Part shown: positions 1-8,358 of the stretch, piece after piece | How the letters are laid out: each line of letters begins with the position of its first letter | Position numbering within the stretch: position 1 is the stretch's first letter | Assembly: GCA_022563535.1 (NCBI GenBank) | Contig: JADFNE010000024.1 | Coordinates: 1-59,719 of the forward strand | Length of the DNA: 59,719 bases | Origin: Myxococcales bacterium | GTDB lineage: Bacteria; Myxococcota_A; UBA9160; UBA4427 | Direction of reading: 5' to 3' | Made by a program: the position numbers and the translations under genes | The notes under the pieces: model-generated | Told to the model about the DNA's origin: nothing | The model's database searches: none | The model's input: only the letters and a program-made list of their open reading frames with translations

Positions 1-64
1 GCTCTCCACGTCGACATGACCAGGTAGAGGAAGCGATGCCTTCCTTGTCGAAAGGAGAGTTGGG

Positions 65-280
65 ATGGAATCGAACGAATTCACTGTGGCGCTCTTTGCG
101 TTCTCGCCCGAAGGCATTCGCCTTCTCGCCCGCAGTGCTGACCCCGGGCTCGTGGATTCGGTCCGCGAACTCCTGACCGCTGAGCGCAGGCGGGATCTCG
201 CTCGGCTGTGCGGCAGCCCGGTGAGAGCAGTTTTAGCGGGCGATCGTGCGTCTGATGGCGACAGCGGAACGAGCAAATGA
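65..280 (+). CDS. Small hypothetical protein of the integrated element
   Basis: A 71-residue protein that I do not recognise. A good ribosome binding site (AAAGGAG) lies just upstream of the ATG. The stop codon overlaps the start of the next gene in an ATGA arrangement, so the two are probably translated together. The middle is charged and helical (a stretch rich in Glu, Arg and Leu) and the tail is Gly/Ser/Asp-rich. It has no membrane segment and no cysteine pair. By position it is probably an accessory gene of the element that ends with the integrase near 3392. The function is unknown. Confidence 0.6.
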   Translation: MESNEFTVALFAFSPEGIRLLARSADPGLVDSVRELLTAERRRDLARLCGSPVRAVLAGDRASDGDSGTSK

Positions 281-1752
281 GCGGAACCGACAAAACGAAG
301 GGCCGCCGGCTGGCACCAGCGACCCATTCGGGCGCTTGGAGATTGAACATGTTGAAAGATACCAAAATTGGCGGAATGAGTAGCGAGGAAGCGGACCTCC
401 GCGCAGAAATCGGAGAACTCAACGATTTCGACTTTGGTCGGCAACGCAGCGACATCGCGTGTCGTCACAGAATTTCATTCAAGACTCTCGATCGAATCTA
501 CGCCGAGGAACATAAGCCGCTCCGGAAGGCGCGAAGTGGCCTGACCCTGACTGAAATCGAACTGTGGCCGGAGGTTGTGGACGGGGCGGACATGCTGGAC
601 GGCCTGTCGAAGGCCATCCGGCGCTTTATCGTCCTTGATCCCGAGTCATGCGATGCCGTCGCGCTATGGATCGCCCATGCGCACGCTCATGGGGCATTCG
701 CAATCTCGCCGATTCTTCTGATAACCGCCCCAACCAAGGGTTGTGGGAAAAGTACGTTGCTGGATGTAATCGCTCGTGTGGTCCCGCGTCCACTCTTGAG
801 CGCGGCAACGACTGCTGCGGCGCTTTATCGGAGTGCCGAGCGCATTCCCACAATTTTGTGCGATGAAGGGGACACCTACCTGAGTAGCGATATGCGGCTG
901 GTCACGTTCTTCAACGCGGGTCATCGTCGCGGAGTTCCATTTCGTCTCTGCGAGGGTGAGGACAACCGGCCACGTGAATATCCCTCGTGGTGCCCGAAGG
1001 CCATTGCGCAGATCGGATTGCCGAGAGTGCCGCAGATCATCGATCGGTCGATCGTTGTCGAACTGCGCCGCAAGCGTCCCTCGGAACAGTGCAGAGAGTT
1101 TTCGTTTCTTGAGTCCTACCCGGATATTCACGAGGTTGCGAGGCGCTGTGCACGATGGACGGACGACATTATGGAGACGCTAGGGGGAATGCGCCCCGTA
1201 CTTCCGCAGGGATTCGAGAATCGGCTGGCAGATAATTGGCGCCCCCTGTTCGCAATCGCAGAGGCTGCCGGTGGCGATTGGCCAAACCGTGCGCGCCGGG
1301 CCGCCTCTGCACTCGGGGAGATAGTGGACGATGACTTGGAGATCATGCTGTTAGAGGACTTTCGGGAGATTTTTGACGATCGAGATTTCGCGTTTACGGA
1401 GCAGGCAGTCAGTTTTCTCAATGGTATGTCGGAGCGACCTTGGAATTCGCTTCGACAGGGACGTGGAATCGACGGAAATCGGGTCGCAAGAATGTTGCGA
1501 GGCTTCGGCATCCAGCCAGAGCGAATCCAGAATGGGAGCACACGAAGACGTGGCTATCAACCTGGGCAATTCACCGAGGTGTGGTCGCGGTATCTCGAAG
1601 GTTCAAAGGATGGAGAGAGCCGGAACAGCTTCTTGGACCCGTCCGACCCGTCCAGCTTGTCCGCTGATCTGGGCCTACTGGACACAGTGGACGGGAGGGA
1701 CGGACCAGCTTCAGGGCCGTCTGTTGAGTCGGAGCTTGGAGCCGGAACGTGA
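277..1752 (+). CDS. DUF3631-type ATPase of a phage or integrative element
   Basis: A 491-residue protein with the features of the DUF3631 family, often found with or fused to primases and replication proteins of phages and plasmids. A P-loop-like segment (TKGCGKSTLL, about residue 152) is followed by an acidic Walker-B-like motif (TILCDEGD). The C-terminal third carries the usual small domain with the signature WNSLRQGRGIDGNRVARMLR and GIQPERI. No primase active site is visible, so it probably acts as an ATPase or helicase-like partner. The start is supported by the ATGA overlap with the upstream gene, and its own stop overlaps the next start (GTGA). The tail after about residue 440 is low-complexity and Ser/Asp-rich. 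Confidence 0.8.
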   Translation: MSGTDKTKGRRLAPATHSGAWRLNMLKDTKIGGMSSEEADLRAEIGELNDFDFGRQRSDIACRHRISFKTLDRIYAEEHKPLRKARSGLTLTEIELWPEVVDGADMLDGLSKAIRRFIVLDPESCDAVALWIAHAHAHGAFAISPILLITAPTKGCGKSTLLDVIARVVPRPLLSAATTAAALYRSAERIPTILCDEGDTYLSSDMRLVTFFNAGHRRGVPFRLCEGEDNRPREYPSWCPKAIAQIGLPRVPQIIDRSIVVELRRKRPSEQCREFSFLESYPDIHEVARRCARWTDDIMETLGGMRPVLPQGFENRLADNWRPLFAIAEAAGGDWPNRARRAASALGEIVDDDLEIMLLEDFREIFDDRDFAFTEQAVSFLNGMSERPWNSLRQGRGIDGNRVARMLRGFGIQPERIQNGSTRRRGYQPGQFTEVWSRYLEGSKDGESRNSFLDPSDPSSLSADLGLLDTVDGRDGPASGPSVESELGAGT

Positions 1753-2003
1753 AAAGCACTCAGCAAACGATCGAACCGCTTCGAGTGGCTCTCCGTCCAC
1801 GCGAGGCCGCAGAAGCGCTGGGTATTAGCGAGCGGAAGCTGCGTGATTTACTCCCTGAACTCCCGCATCTCCGCTTGGGCGGCGTAGTTCTGATTCCCAT
1901 TACTGAACTCAAAGACTGGCTTGCGGAACGAGCGAAAACCGCTGTGGCCGAGTCCAAGACAGCTGACGAAATTCTTTCAAGCCTGAAACGCCGAAGACCG
2001 TGA
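1749..2003 (+). CDS. Excisionase-like helix-turn-helix protein
   Basis: An 84-residue protein with a MerR/Xis-type winged HTH: the segment EAAEALGISERKLRDLLPEL is followed by a short wing (LRLGGVVLIPITELKDWLAE). Such proteins sit beside tyrosine integrases and act as excisionases or directionality factors. The GTG start overlaps the stop of the DUF3631 gene in a GTGA motif, and the integrase follows 34 bp downstream, so the three are probably one transcript. The family is clear; the role as the recombination directionality factor of the adjacent integrase is inferred from position. Confidence 0.8.
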   Translation: MKSTQQTIEPLRVALRPREAAEALGISERKLRDLLPELPHLRLGGVVLIPITELKDWLAERAKTAVAESKTADEILSSLKRRRP

Positions 2004-2036
2004 TGGTTTCGGTATGGTTCAGTTGGAGGTAGTGCC

Positions 2037-3392
2037 GTGGCAGCGAAAGTCCGTTGGTATCGCGATGCCTGGTGGGTCCGCACCCATGCGCATGGCCGCC
2101 GGAGCGACAAGCGGCTCGGCCCGACGAAGGCGGACAAAATTCACGCGCAGACGATCGCGAGGGAAATCAACGCCAAGCTCGTTCTGGGCAATTATCAATC
2201 CCACCCTCCCGAGAAACAGGATCAAATCACGTTCCAAGACTTCGCTGAGCTTTGGCTCTCCCGGGAGATCGACCTTCCCTTCGAGCGTCGCTCCGCTGGC
2301 CATGTTGCGGCCGGCACTGCACGCACCTACCGACTCCAGATCGAGAAACATCTCGTTCCGTTCTTCGACGATTTCGATCTCCGTACTTTCAAGCGAAGCG
2401 ACATCCAGCGATTTTATGATCACTGCATCGATTCGGGCAGACCCAGGAGCCCGAAATCGATCGATATGGCGATCAACGTGCTGCGCATGATCCTGGGCTA
2501 TGCAGAGGGTCAGGAGTTGATCGAGACCAACCCCGTAGAAGCCTGGAAGCGTGGACGGAAGCGCCGGAGGGCTTCTTCGACTGTGACCAAGATCGAGCGC
2601 ACCAAGGTATTCACCGCCGAGGAATTGACCGACCTTCTGAACCTGGCCGCCGAAGAGTTCACCGAGCACCATCCCTTGCTGCTGTTCTTGGCCCACACGG
2701 GGGCGAGAATCGGCGAGGCGTCGGCACTTCGCTGGGAAGACGTAGATCTCGAAGGCGGGACCGCCCGAATTGCGCGAAGTTTTTCGAGCGATATCGAACT
2801 CGGTCCGACCAAGACGGGTCGCGAGCGCATCGTCGAACTCTCGAACGATCTAGTGCACACACTCGCGAGGTTCCAACCCAACGTGTTTCCGATCCCAGAA
2901 GGCTTGTTGGTGTTCCCAGCCGAGAATGGTGGATTTCTCAGGGCAGCGAACTTCCGCGAACGAGTCTTCAAGAAGTTGGTCCGAGCGACCGTCGGCCCTC
3001 ACCGGGGTTTGTCTCCCCATTCACTGCGCCACACCTGGGCGAGCCTCCACATGGCCCGGAGCACGCCGCTAAAGTGGATTCAGGAGCAGGGTGGATGGGC
3101 CTCAGCGAAGGTCTTGCTCGACACCTACGGCCACTTCATGCCGAGTGAATCGCACGGGTATGCGGACGCAATCATGGGTTCAAACGGCTCTGGGACGGCT
3201 CCAACTCTCAGGGCCGCCAATGACCTCAACGACCAACCCGCTCAACCCCCCGAAACTGCAGAAGATCTCACCACCCGCCCCTTCGCGATCAATCCCAGAT
3301 CCCCGATCATGCACTTAACAGAGCCGCCGCCCTTCTTTAGAAATTCGCTCACGTCGACGGTGATGGGGGTGACGCCGCGATCGCGGACCTGA
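2037..3392 (+). CDS. Tyrosine-type site-specific integrase
   Basis: A 451-residue tyrosine recombinase. The N-terminal part has an arm-binding region and a SAM-like core-binding domain (about residues 60-170). The catalytic domain shows the Arg in TGARIGEASALRW (about 222), Lys in GPTKTGRERIVEL, His-x-x-Arg in HSLRHTWAS (about 327), GGWAS, and the nucleophile Tyr in LDTYGHF (about 363). The start is GTG with TTGGAGG upstream. The last 50 or so residues (after DLNDQPAQPPE) are antisense to the 3' end of the convergent gene at 3242-4246, so this tail is probably read-through into target DNA at the attachment site. It presumably integrates and excises the element carrying the three upstream genes. 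Confidence 0.93.
   Translation: MAAKVRWYRDAWWVRTHAHGRRSDKRLGPTKADKIHAQTIAREINAKLVLGNYQSHPPEKQDQITFQDFAELWLSREIDLPFERRSAGHVAAGTARTYRLQIEKHLVPFFDDFDLRTFKRSDIQRFYDHCIDSGRPRSPKSIDMAINVLRMILGYAEGQELIETNPVEAWKRGRKRRRASSTVTKIERTKVFTAEELTDLLNLAAEEFTEHHPLLLFLAHTGARIGEASALRWEDVDLEGGTARIARSFSSDIELGPTKTGRERIVELSNDLVHTLARFQPNVFPIPEGLLVFPAENGGFLRAANFRERVFKKLVRATVGPHRGLSPHSLRHTWASLHMARSTPLKWIQEQGGWASAKVLLDTYGHFMPSESHGYADAIMGSNGSGTAPTLRAANDLNDQPAQPPETAEDLTTRPFAINPRSPIMHLTEPPPFFRNSLTSTVMGVTPRSRT
3190..3392. other. Probable right junction (attR) of the integrated element
   Basis: Integrated elements usually carry the integrase next to one attachment site. Here the integrase reading frame continues through the convergent stop codon at 3242-3244 into the 3' end of the guanidine-modifying enzyme gene, including the codons for its catalytic Cys loop. 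The crossover site should therefore lie in or just before this overlap. The matching repeat would be outside the window to the left, so no direct repeat can be shown. Confidence 0.3.
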
Positions 3393-4246
3393 TCCTGCAA
3401 TCGATCGGATACGCCCATGGGCATGACCAGGAAGCAGTCTCCTTCGCGTTCGTAGCTGAAGGAATTTGCTGCGTAGTGTTGGGCGTCTTCTTTGGACAGT
3501 TCGAGGATGTGATCTTTGAAGTGTTTTGTGAGTCGCTTCATGTCGTCGACATCGATCGCGTCGCGGTAGACCATCAACTCGCGGCGGCTCGGCCCGAAGG
3601 CGCATAGTGCGGTGTCGCCGTGGTAGTGCGCTTCCAACACGAGACCAACCTTGATGATCGGGGTCGGGGCAATCTTGGGCGCCAGCAGGGTTTCCACCCG
3701 AACGTCGGTGCGAAACCCGTATACCCGTTTCCAGGGCGGGATGGCGAGAGTCGGCACGAAGCGCTGAATCTCGAGCGCACCGTGGGTAAAGAGATAGACG
3801 TCGCCGGCTGGAAAGAAATCGGCTTCGCCCTCGAAGCGGTACTGCTCGTCGATCTCGGAGATCAAGAAGCCTTCGGCTTCGAGCACCCGGCGGTAGTGGG
3901 CCTTCTCTCCGGCGCGAGTCGGTAGCAGGTTTGAAAGGGTGAAGACCTTTGACTTGACGCTGTCGGGATGGTCGACATCACTCTGGCATCCCGCGTTTGC
4001 GGGATAGACGAGTCCCGGTTGCTCCGGGTCGGGCGGTACGACGATGACCCGGATGTCGAGATCTTCGAGGGTGTGCTTGAGGCCGCGCCATTGTTCGATC
4101 GCCCGCTCGCGATCTACTTTGCGCAGCGTACCCCAGCGCGTACGGGTGTGGGGGTTGGCGCCGCCCTGGACGCTGAAGTGGGACGGGTCGCCCATCAAGA
4201 CCGTGCGCTGGTAGTCGCAGTCCTGGTGTTCGTTGTCGATCTGCAC
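3242..4246 (-). CDS. Guanidine-modifying (amidinotransferase/DDAH-fold) hydrolase, possible AstB substitute
   Basis: A 334-residue member of the amidinotransferase/dimethylarginine dimethylaminohydrolase superfamily. Visible catalytic elements are the acidic segment FEGEADFFPAGDVYLF (about 137), the His region VLEAHYHGDTAL (about 203) and the nucleophilic Cys in GGGSVKCMIGDLG near the C-terminus. True AstB proteins belong to the same superfamily but are around 440 residues. As the last gene of an operon with AstA, AstD and a transaminase, this enzyme probably performs the succinylarginine dihydrolase step or a related hydrolysis of a guanidino compound. The GTG start follows AAAGGAC, 23 bp after astD. 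The 3' end is overlapped by the convergent integrase gene, so the last residues may have been altered by integration. Confidence 0.8.
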   Translation of the reverse strand: MQIDNEHQDCDYQRTVLMGDPSHFSVQGGANPHTRTRWGTLRKVDRERAIEQWRGLKHTLEDLDIRVIVVPPDPEQPGLVYPANAGCQSDVDHPDSVKSKVFTLSNLLPTRAGEKAHYRRVLEAEGFLISEIDEQYRFEGEADFFPAGDVYLFTHGALEIQRFVPTLAIPPWKRVYGFRTDVRVETLLAPKIAPTPIIKVGLVLEAHYHGDTALCAFGPSRRELMVYRDAIDVDDMKRLTKHFKDHILELSKEDAQHYAANSFSYEREGDCFLVMPMGVSDRLQDQVRDRGVTPITVDVSEFLKKGGGSVKCMIGDLGLIAKGRVVRSSAVSGG

Positions 4247-4269
4247 CTACTCGTCCTTTACTTAGCCCT

Positions 4270-5700
4270 TTACCCGTCCTTGGGCCTGGGAAAGCCGGGT
4301 GGCAAACTGTTCGGGCTGAATCCACCTTCGCTCTCGAGATGTGCCTGGGTGTAGGTTGTATAGATAGAAGCAGTAATGCCGGCGGGCCGGTCGTTGCCGC
4401 TCTTCCCCAGTCCGCCAAAGGGTAGCTTGCCACTCGCTCCGGTGGTCCCCTTGTTCCAGTTCAAGATTCCAGTGCGAATGCGACCCACGCTGTAGTCGAA
4501 GCTACGTCGCTCTCGAGTGAAGACCGCTGCGGCCAACCCGTAATCTGAATCGTTGATGGCCGCGATCGCTTCGTCGAGGTCGCTGATCGGATAGAGAGCC
4601 GCCTCGGGTCCAAAAATTTCCTCGCGCTTGTAGGGATGGTCCTGGTCTGCGTTATGAAAACGCATGAGTCCGGGGCCCACGTAGGGTGAGGGAAGCCCGG
4701 GATCGACGTGAAGGATTCTTTCGCCTCCGGCCGTGAGTGCGAACTCTCGATAGTGTTCGACTTTTGCGGCTGCCCCCTTGGAGATCAGCGGGCCCATGAA
4801 GACACCGTCATCAAACGGGTGACCGATTCGAATCTCTCGCAGGGTTGCGATCAACTTGTCGGCAAATTCATCGGCGATCGATTGCGCTACGAAGATCCGG
4901 CTCGCGCAGGTGCAGCGTTGTCCCGTGCTGACGCAGATCGATAGCGCGGTCTCCGCGACTGCGAGGTCGAGTTCGGCATCGTCGAGCACCGCGATCGCGT
5001 TCTTGCCTCCCATCTCCAGGGCCAGGATCTTGTGCGGCTGGTCGAGCACCGCCTCCGCGATTTCACGCCCCACGGCATAGGAGCCGGTAAAGAGAATGCC
5101 GTCAACTTCCGGGGCCTCGGCGAGAGCGCGACCCGTATCGGCACCGCCTTGAACAATTTCGAGTACACCGCGCGGCAGCCCGGCGTCTTCCCATAGCTGC
5201 GCCATGAACGCGCCGGTGGCCGGGGTGAGATCGCTCGGTTTGAATACGACGGTGTTGCCCGTCGCAAGTGCGGGAACGATGTGTCCGTTGGGTAGATGCG
5301 CGGGGAAGTTGAACGGTCCATAGACTGCCAACACGCCGCGCGGGTGATGGGTTGCTCGTGCGCCGCCACCGACATCCTGCACGGAGACCTGCTCCATGCC
5401 GAGGCCGAGACTCGTGTCCACTTTGGCGGCGATCAACTTGGCTTCTCCGTTGGCGTCCCAGAGTGCCTTGCCGGATTCCAGCGCGATGAGCCGCGCAAAT
5501 TCGTCGACCCGCTCGGACGCGATATCGCGAAAGCGGCGCAGGACTGCGGCGCGCTTGTCGAACCCCGCATCCCGCCAATCGGGAAACGCGTGCTTGGCTC
5601 GGTCTACAGCTGCGCGTACTTTGGCCGCGTCGGCGATCGGGAAGCGTCCGAGTTCGCGCTCCGGTTCGGCCGGAGATGTACTGATCAGCATTTCACTCAT
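4270..5700 (-). CDS. astD: Succinylglutamate-semialdehyde dehydrogenase
   Basis: A 476-residue NAD(P)-dependent aldehyde dehydrogenase, matching AstD in length and motifs. AstD oxidises N-succinylglutamate 5-semialdehyde to N-succinylglutamate in the AST arginine pathway. Seen here are YGPFNFPAHLPNGHIVPAL (the Asn of the oxyanion hole), FKPSD, FTGSYAVGREI, LEMGGKNA (catalytic Glu) and STGQRCTCASR with the nucleophilic Cys, then EEIFGPEAALYPI. The open frame runs on to 6312, but that extension is only an overlap with astA. The ATG at 5700 overlaps the astA stop (ATGA) and is the likely start; a second ATG lies three codons in. It sits second from the end of the operon, before the guanidine hydrolase. 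Confidence 0.92.
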   Translation of the reverse strand: MSEMLISTSPAEPERELGRFPIADAAKVRAAVDRAKHAFPDWRDAGFDKRAAVLRRFRDIASERVDEFARLIALESGKALWDANGEAKLIAAKVDTSLGLGMEQVSVQDVGGGARATHHPRGVLAVYGPFNFPAHLPNGHIVPALATGNTVVFKPSDLTPATGAFMAQLWEDAGLPRGVLEIVQGGADTGRALAEAPEVDGILFTGSYAVGREIAEAVLDQPHKILALEMGGKNAIAVLDDAELDLAVAETALSICVSTGQRCTCASRIFVAQSIADEFADKLIATLREIRIGHPFDDGVFMGPLISKGAAAKVEHYREFALTAGGERILHVDPGLPSPYVGPGLMRFHNADQDHPYKREEIFGPEAALYPISDLDEAIAAINDSDYGLAAAVFTRERRSFDYSVGRIRTGILNWNKGTTGASGKLPFGGLGKSGNDRPAGITASIYTTYTQAHLESEGGFSPNSLPPGFPRPKDG

Positions 5701-6722
5701 GGCAGCGGTGTGACGGTTACCCGTTCTCCAGCCGCTACGCCGAGGGCTTCGCGGCATTCCTTGGTAACAAGAGGCGTGCCCCACTCTTCTATTGGGACCA
5801 CGGTTGCGCGGAAACCCCGCTGCGTTTCGCTCGACAGCAGCGCCAGGGGTGCCCCCGCTAGATCGTGTTCGTCGCTGCAGTCTCCCGGGAGCACGAGTTC
5901 GCGTCGCTCGCGTACCGATGTAATCGCGTCTCGCGACGCACCGTAGTAAGGACCCCCGTCGAAGGGATCTACCTGGTTGAGGTAGCGGAAGCCGATCTTC
6001 TCGAGGATTCGCACCGCGGCTTTGGCGGTCTCGTTCGGCGTACCGATCGTCTCCTGCACGTTCTTTGGAAACAGATTTGCGTAGACGGGATCTCGCGGAA
6101 ACAGATCGGCGATGAATTGTTTGTTGCGGGCCGAGAGATGGTCTGCTTCGCGGTAATCGAGCCCGGTGAAGTGTTGACCGAACGCGTCCCACAGGAGGTT
6201 GCCGCCCGATTCCTTGAACGGAGAGAGCATCTCCGCCGTGATCTCTCGCTGGAATCGATCGGGGTGCATCGACATGTAGGCGAAGCGCACGATCGAAAGG
6301 GCTTTGCCGCACTTCTGCGGGTGGTTGCGGTACGCCGGGTCGAGGATCAAGCCGCCGATTTCGGTCGGCCCATCTTCGGTGGAACGCAGCCGGAGTTTTG
6401 TATGGACGAAGCGTTTTCCCAGTTCGACACTGCTCCGCTCCTCGGTCGACACTTCGAACCAGTAGTACGGGCTGCCGGGAACGCCGTGTTTGGAGATGAT
6501 CATCGAAGTCCCGATGACCTTGTCCGCCTCCTGGTCTTTCATCACAAAGACGTAGATTGGCGGATCGTTGGAATTGCCGTGCTGAGCGAAGGAATGCTCA
6601 GAGTGTGCAATGCGATGCTTCAGGAACTCCCGATCGCGCGGAAGGTTCATCGAATCGAGTTGCTCGGCCAGGACGAACAGGTCGTCCAGATCCTCGGCCG
6701 CAATGGGCCGTAGAATCAGCAC
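5697..6722 (-). CDS. astA: Arginine N-succinyltransferase
   Basis: A 341-residue protein clearly of the AstA family, which transfers succinyl from succinyl-CoA to the alpha-amino group of arginine and commits it to the AST pathway. Family features in order: MLILRPIAAEDLDDL, YVFVMKD, SPYYWFEV, the acyl-CoA binding region GGLILDPAYRN followed by GKALSIVRFAYM, EMLSPFKESGGNLLWDAFG, DPVYANLFPKNVQETIG, and LEKIGFRYLNQVDPFDGGPYYGA. The start is GTG, overlapping the end of the transaminase gene by 7 bp. The stop overlaps the astD start. Length is typical. Confidence 0.95.
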   Translation of the reverse strand: MLILRPIAAEDLDDLFVLAEQLDSMNLPRDREFLKHRIAHSEHSFAQHGNSNDPPIYVFVMKDQEADKVIGTSMIISKHGVPGSPYYWFEVSTEERSSVELGKRFVHTKLRLRSTEDGPTEIGGLILDPAYRNHPQKCGKALSIVRFAYMSMHPDRFQREITAEMLSPFKESGGNLLWDAFGQHFTGLDYREADHLSARNKQFIADLFPRDPVYANLFPKNVQETIGTPNETAKAAVRILEKIGFRYLNQVDPFDGGPYYGASRDAITSVRERRELVLPGDCSDEHDLAGAPLALLSSETQRGFRATVVPIEEWGTPLVTKECREALGVAAGERVTVTPLP

Positions 6723-8098
6723 GGGAGTCCTAGCTCTTCGCGCACCTGGACCAAGGCCTTCTCCAGGATTGCAAAACCGGCTTCGAGTTCTTCGTCCGTC
6801 GTGTTCACCGCGGGCAACATGCGAATCTTGCTCGGGTTCGAACCCGCCCCCAGGAGAATCAAGCCATCGTCGAACGCCGCCTTGAGAACGGCACTCACGA
6901 CTTCGGGTGCGCCGTTCCAGGGAACGAACGCCTGCATGGCTCCCGTGCCCGAACAGGGGCCGATCGTCTTGGGCATGCGCTTGGCAAGAGATTGGAAGCG
7001 TCGCCGGATACGCCCCCCAAGCAGCGCAATGCGTCCTTCCGACCCGAGATAGCCTTCAGTTTCAAGGCGATCAATCATGTGTGCGCCCACCGCCATGCCG
7101 ACGGTGCTCCCCGCGTAGGTGCCGGCGACGAGACCTGGTCGCGGGTTGTATTCTTTGCAGAACAGCGTGGCGCTGCCCTGCAACAACTTGCCCGCTGTAG
7201 CGATGTCGACCAGGTCATCCAACTCGAGCTTGCGGAACGCAAACAGTTCGCCGGTCCTCACAAAGGTCTGCACTTCATCGACCCACACCGCAATCTTCGC
7301 TTCCTTGCAGAGACCCATCACGTCGGCAAAAAATTCGCGCGGTGCGGTGTTGAACCCGCCCTCTCCCTGAATTATTTCGAAGCACATGCCGGCAATTTGT
7401 CCCGGGTATCTGCGAAGATGCCCCTCGAGCGCGGCCAGGGTTTTGTCAGTTGAATCGGGATCGCTGGGGTCGTAGAACGGCACGTAGAGCACGTTGCCCT
7501 TCAACGGGATGCCCTCGCGGAAGGCGGGGCGGTCGGTCATCTCGGCCGTCGCCATCGTGCGACCGTGAAATCCACCTTCGAAGACCACGATCTTCTCGGC
7601 CGGGGCATGTTTTTGAAAGATCATCTTGAGGGCGTTTTCGTTTGCCACGGCCCCCGACAACGAAAGCCAGACGTGCTTGAGGCGCGGGCCCGAGTGTCGC
7701 AGCAACGCTCGCGACAAGCGCAGTTCCTCCGGGCCGGGCATCAGATGTCCCTGGAAGACGGCATCATTTGCGGCGGCCACGACCGCCGTTTCGAGGAGTT
7801 CCGCGTCGTTGTGGCCAAACGCGTAGACCCCGATGCCGCCGATGAAATCGAGCTTCATGGTGCCGTCGGCCAGCCACACCCTTGCACCTCTTCCCGCACC
7901 GGAGGTGAGGATCGGATAGATGAGCGGACGCCCTCGCATCCGTTCGAGTTCGCGGATGGATTTGGCGTAGGCTTTCGGACCGAGGGATCGGTCGGCGGCT
8001 TCATGTTGCACCGCTGCGATCAGTGCGCGAGCGGCTTCGCGCACCGGTTCCGATCCCACCAGCGAATCAATCGGTGAAGGTTTTTTTCTGCGCGCCAT
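6716..8098 (-). CDS. Class III PLP aminotransferase, probable succinylornithine transaminase role
   Basis: A 460-residue class III omega-aminotransferase. Motifs include SLSGAVANENALKMIF, FEGGFHGRTMATAE, EIIQGEGGFN, the PLP-binding Asp in WVDEVQTFVRTGE and the Schiff-base Lys in DIATAGKLLQG (about residue 300). It is first in an operon with AstA and AstD and so probably supplies the AstC reaction (succinylornithine to succinylglutamate semialdehyde). The sequence is not a close AstC/ArgD type: the N-terminus is long and the RTGELFAF region resembles lysine 6-aminotransferases, so a lysine or ornithine substrate is possible. The N-terminal Lys/Arg-rich stretch is ordinary. It starts 260 bp from the divergent gene at 8359, a space that must hold the operon promoter. 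Confidence 0.85.
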   Translation of the reverse strand: MARRKKPSPIDSLVGSEPVREAARALIAAVQHEAADRSLGPKAYAKSIRELERMRGRPLIYPILTSGAGRGARVWLADGTMKLDFIGGIGVYAFGHNDAELLETAVVAAANDAVFQGHLMPGPEELRLSRALLRHSGPRLKHVWLSLSGAVANENALKMIFQKHAPAEKIVVFEGGFHGRTMATAEMTDRPAFREGIPLKGNVLYVPFYDPSDPDSTDKTLAALEGHLRRYPGQIAGMCFEIIQGEGGFNTAPREFFADVMGLCKEAKIAVWVDEVQTFVRTGELFAFRKLELDDLVDIATAGKLLQGSATLFCKEYNPRPGLVAGTYAGSTVGMAVGAHMIDRLETEGYLGSEGRIALLGGRIRRRFQSLAKRMPKTIGPCSGTGAMQAFVPWNGAPEVVSAVLKAAFDDGLILLGAGSNPSKIRMLPAVNTTDEELEAGFAILEKALVQVREELGLPC

Positions 8099-8358
8099 GG
8101 CGCCCTTCCTATCGGCGCTTTCGCCGTCCCCCTTTTGCTGGAAATCAGATTCGCACGGCTCTTCGAGAGCCTAGGCGCCCACTTGCCTATCCCTGGAGAT
8201 TTACGCCCTTAGCCGATATCGTAGTGAAACCGCATCAGCCGAGGCTCAGTCCTTTGTCGTCGATCTGGACCGCTTCGCGGCGAGAGTCGGCATTCTCATT
8301 GTGATCTCTGCGTAATCTCCGATAAGAAATGTGTCGACCTACAGACTAATGGTGTCAA

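Noticed and set aside
5701-6312. A 200-codon upstream extension of the astD reading frame
   Set aside because: It overlaps astA in another frame, encodes Arg-rich sequence without family similarity, and astD has an ATGA-coupled start at 5700.
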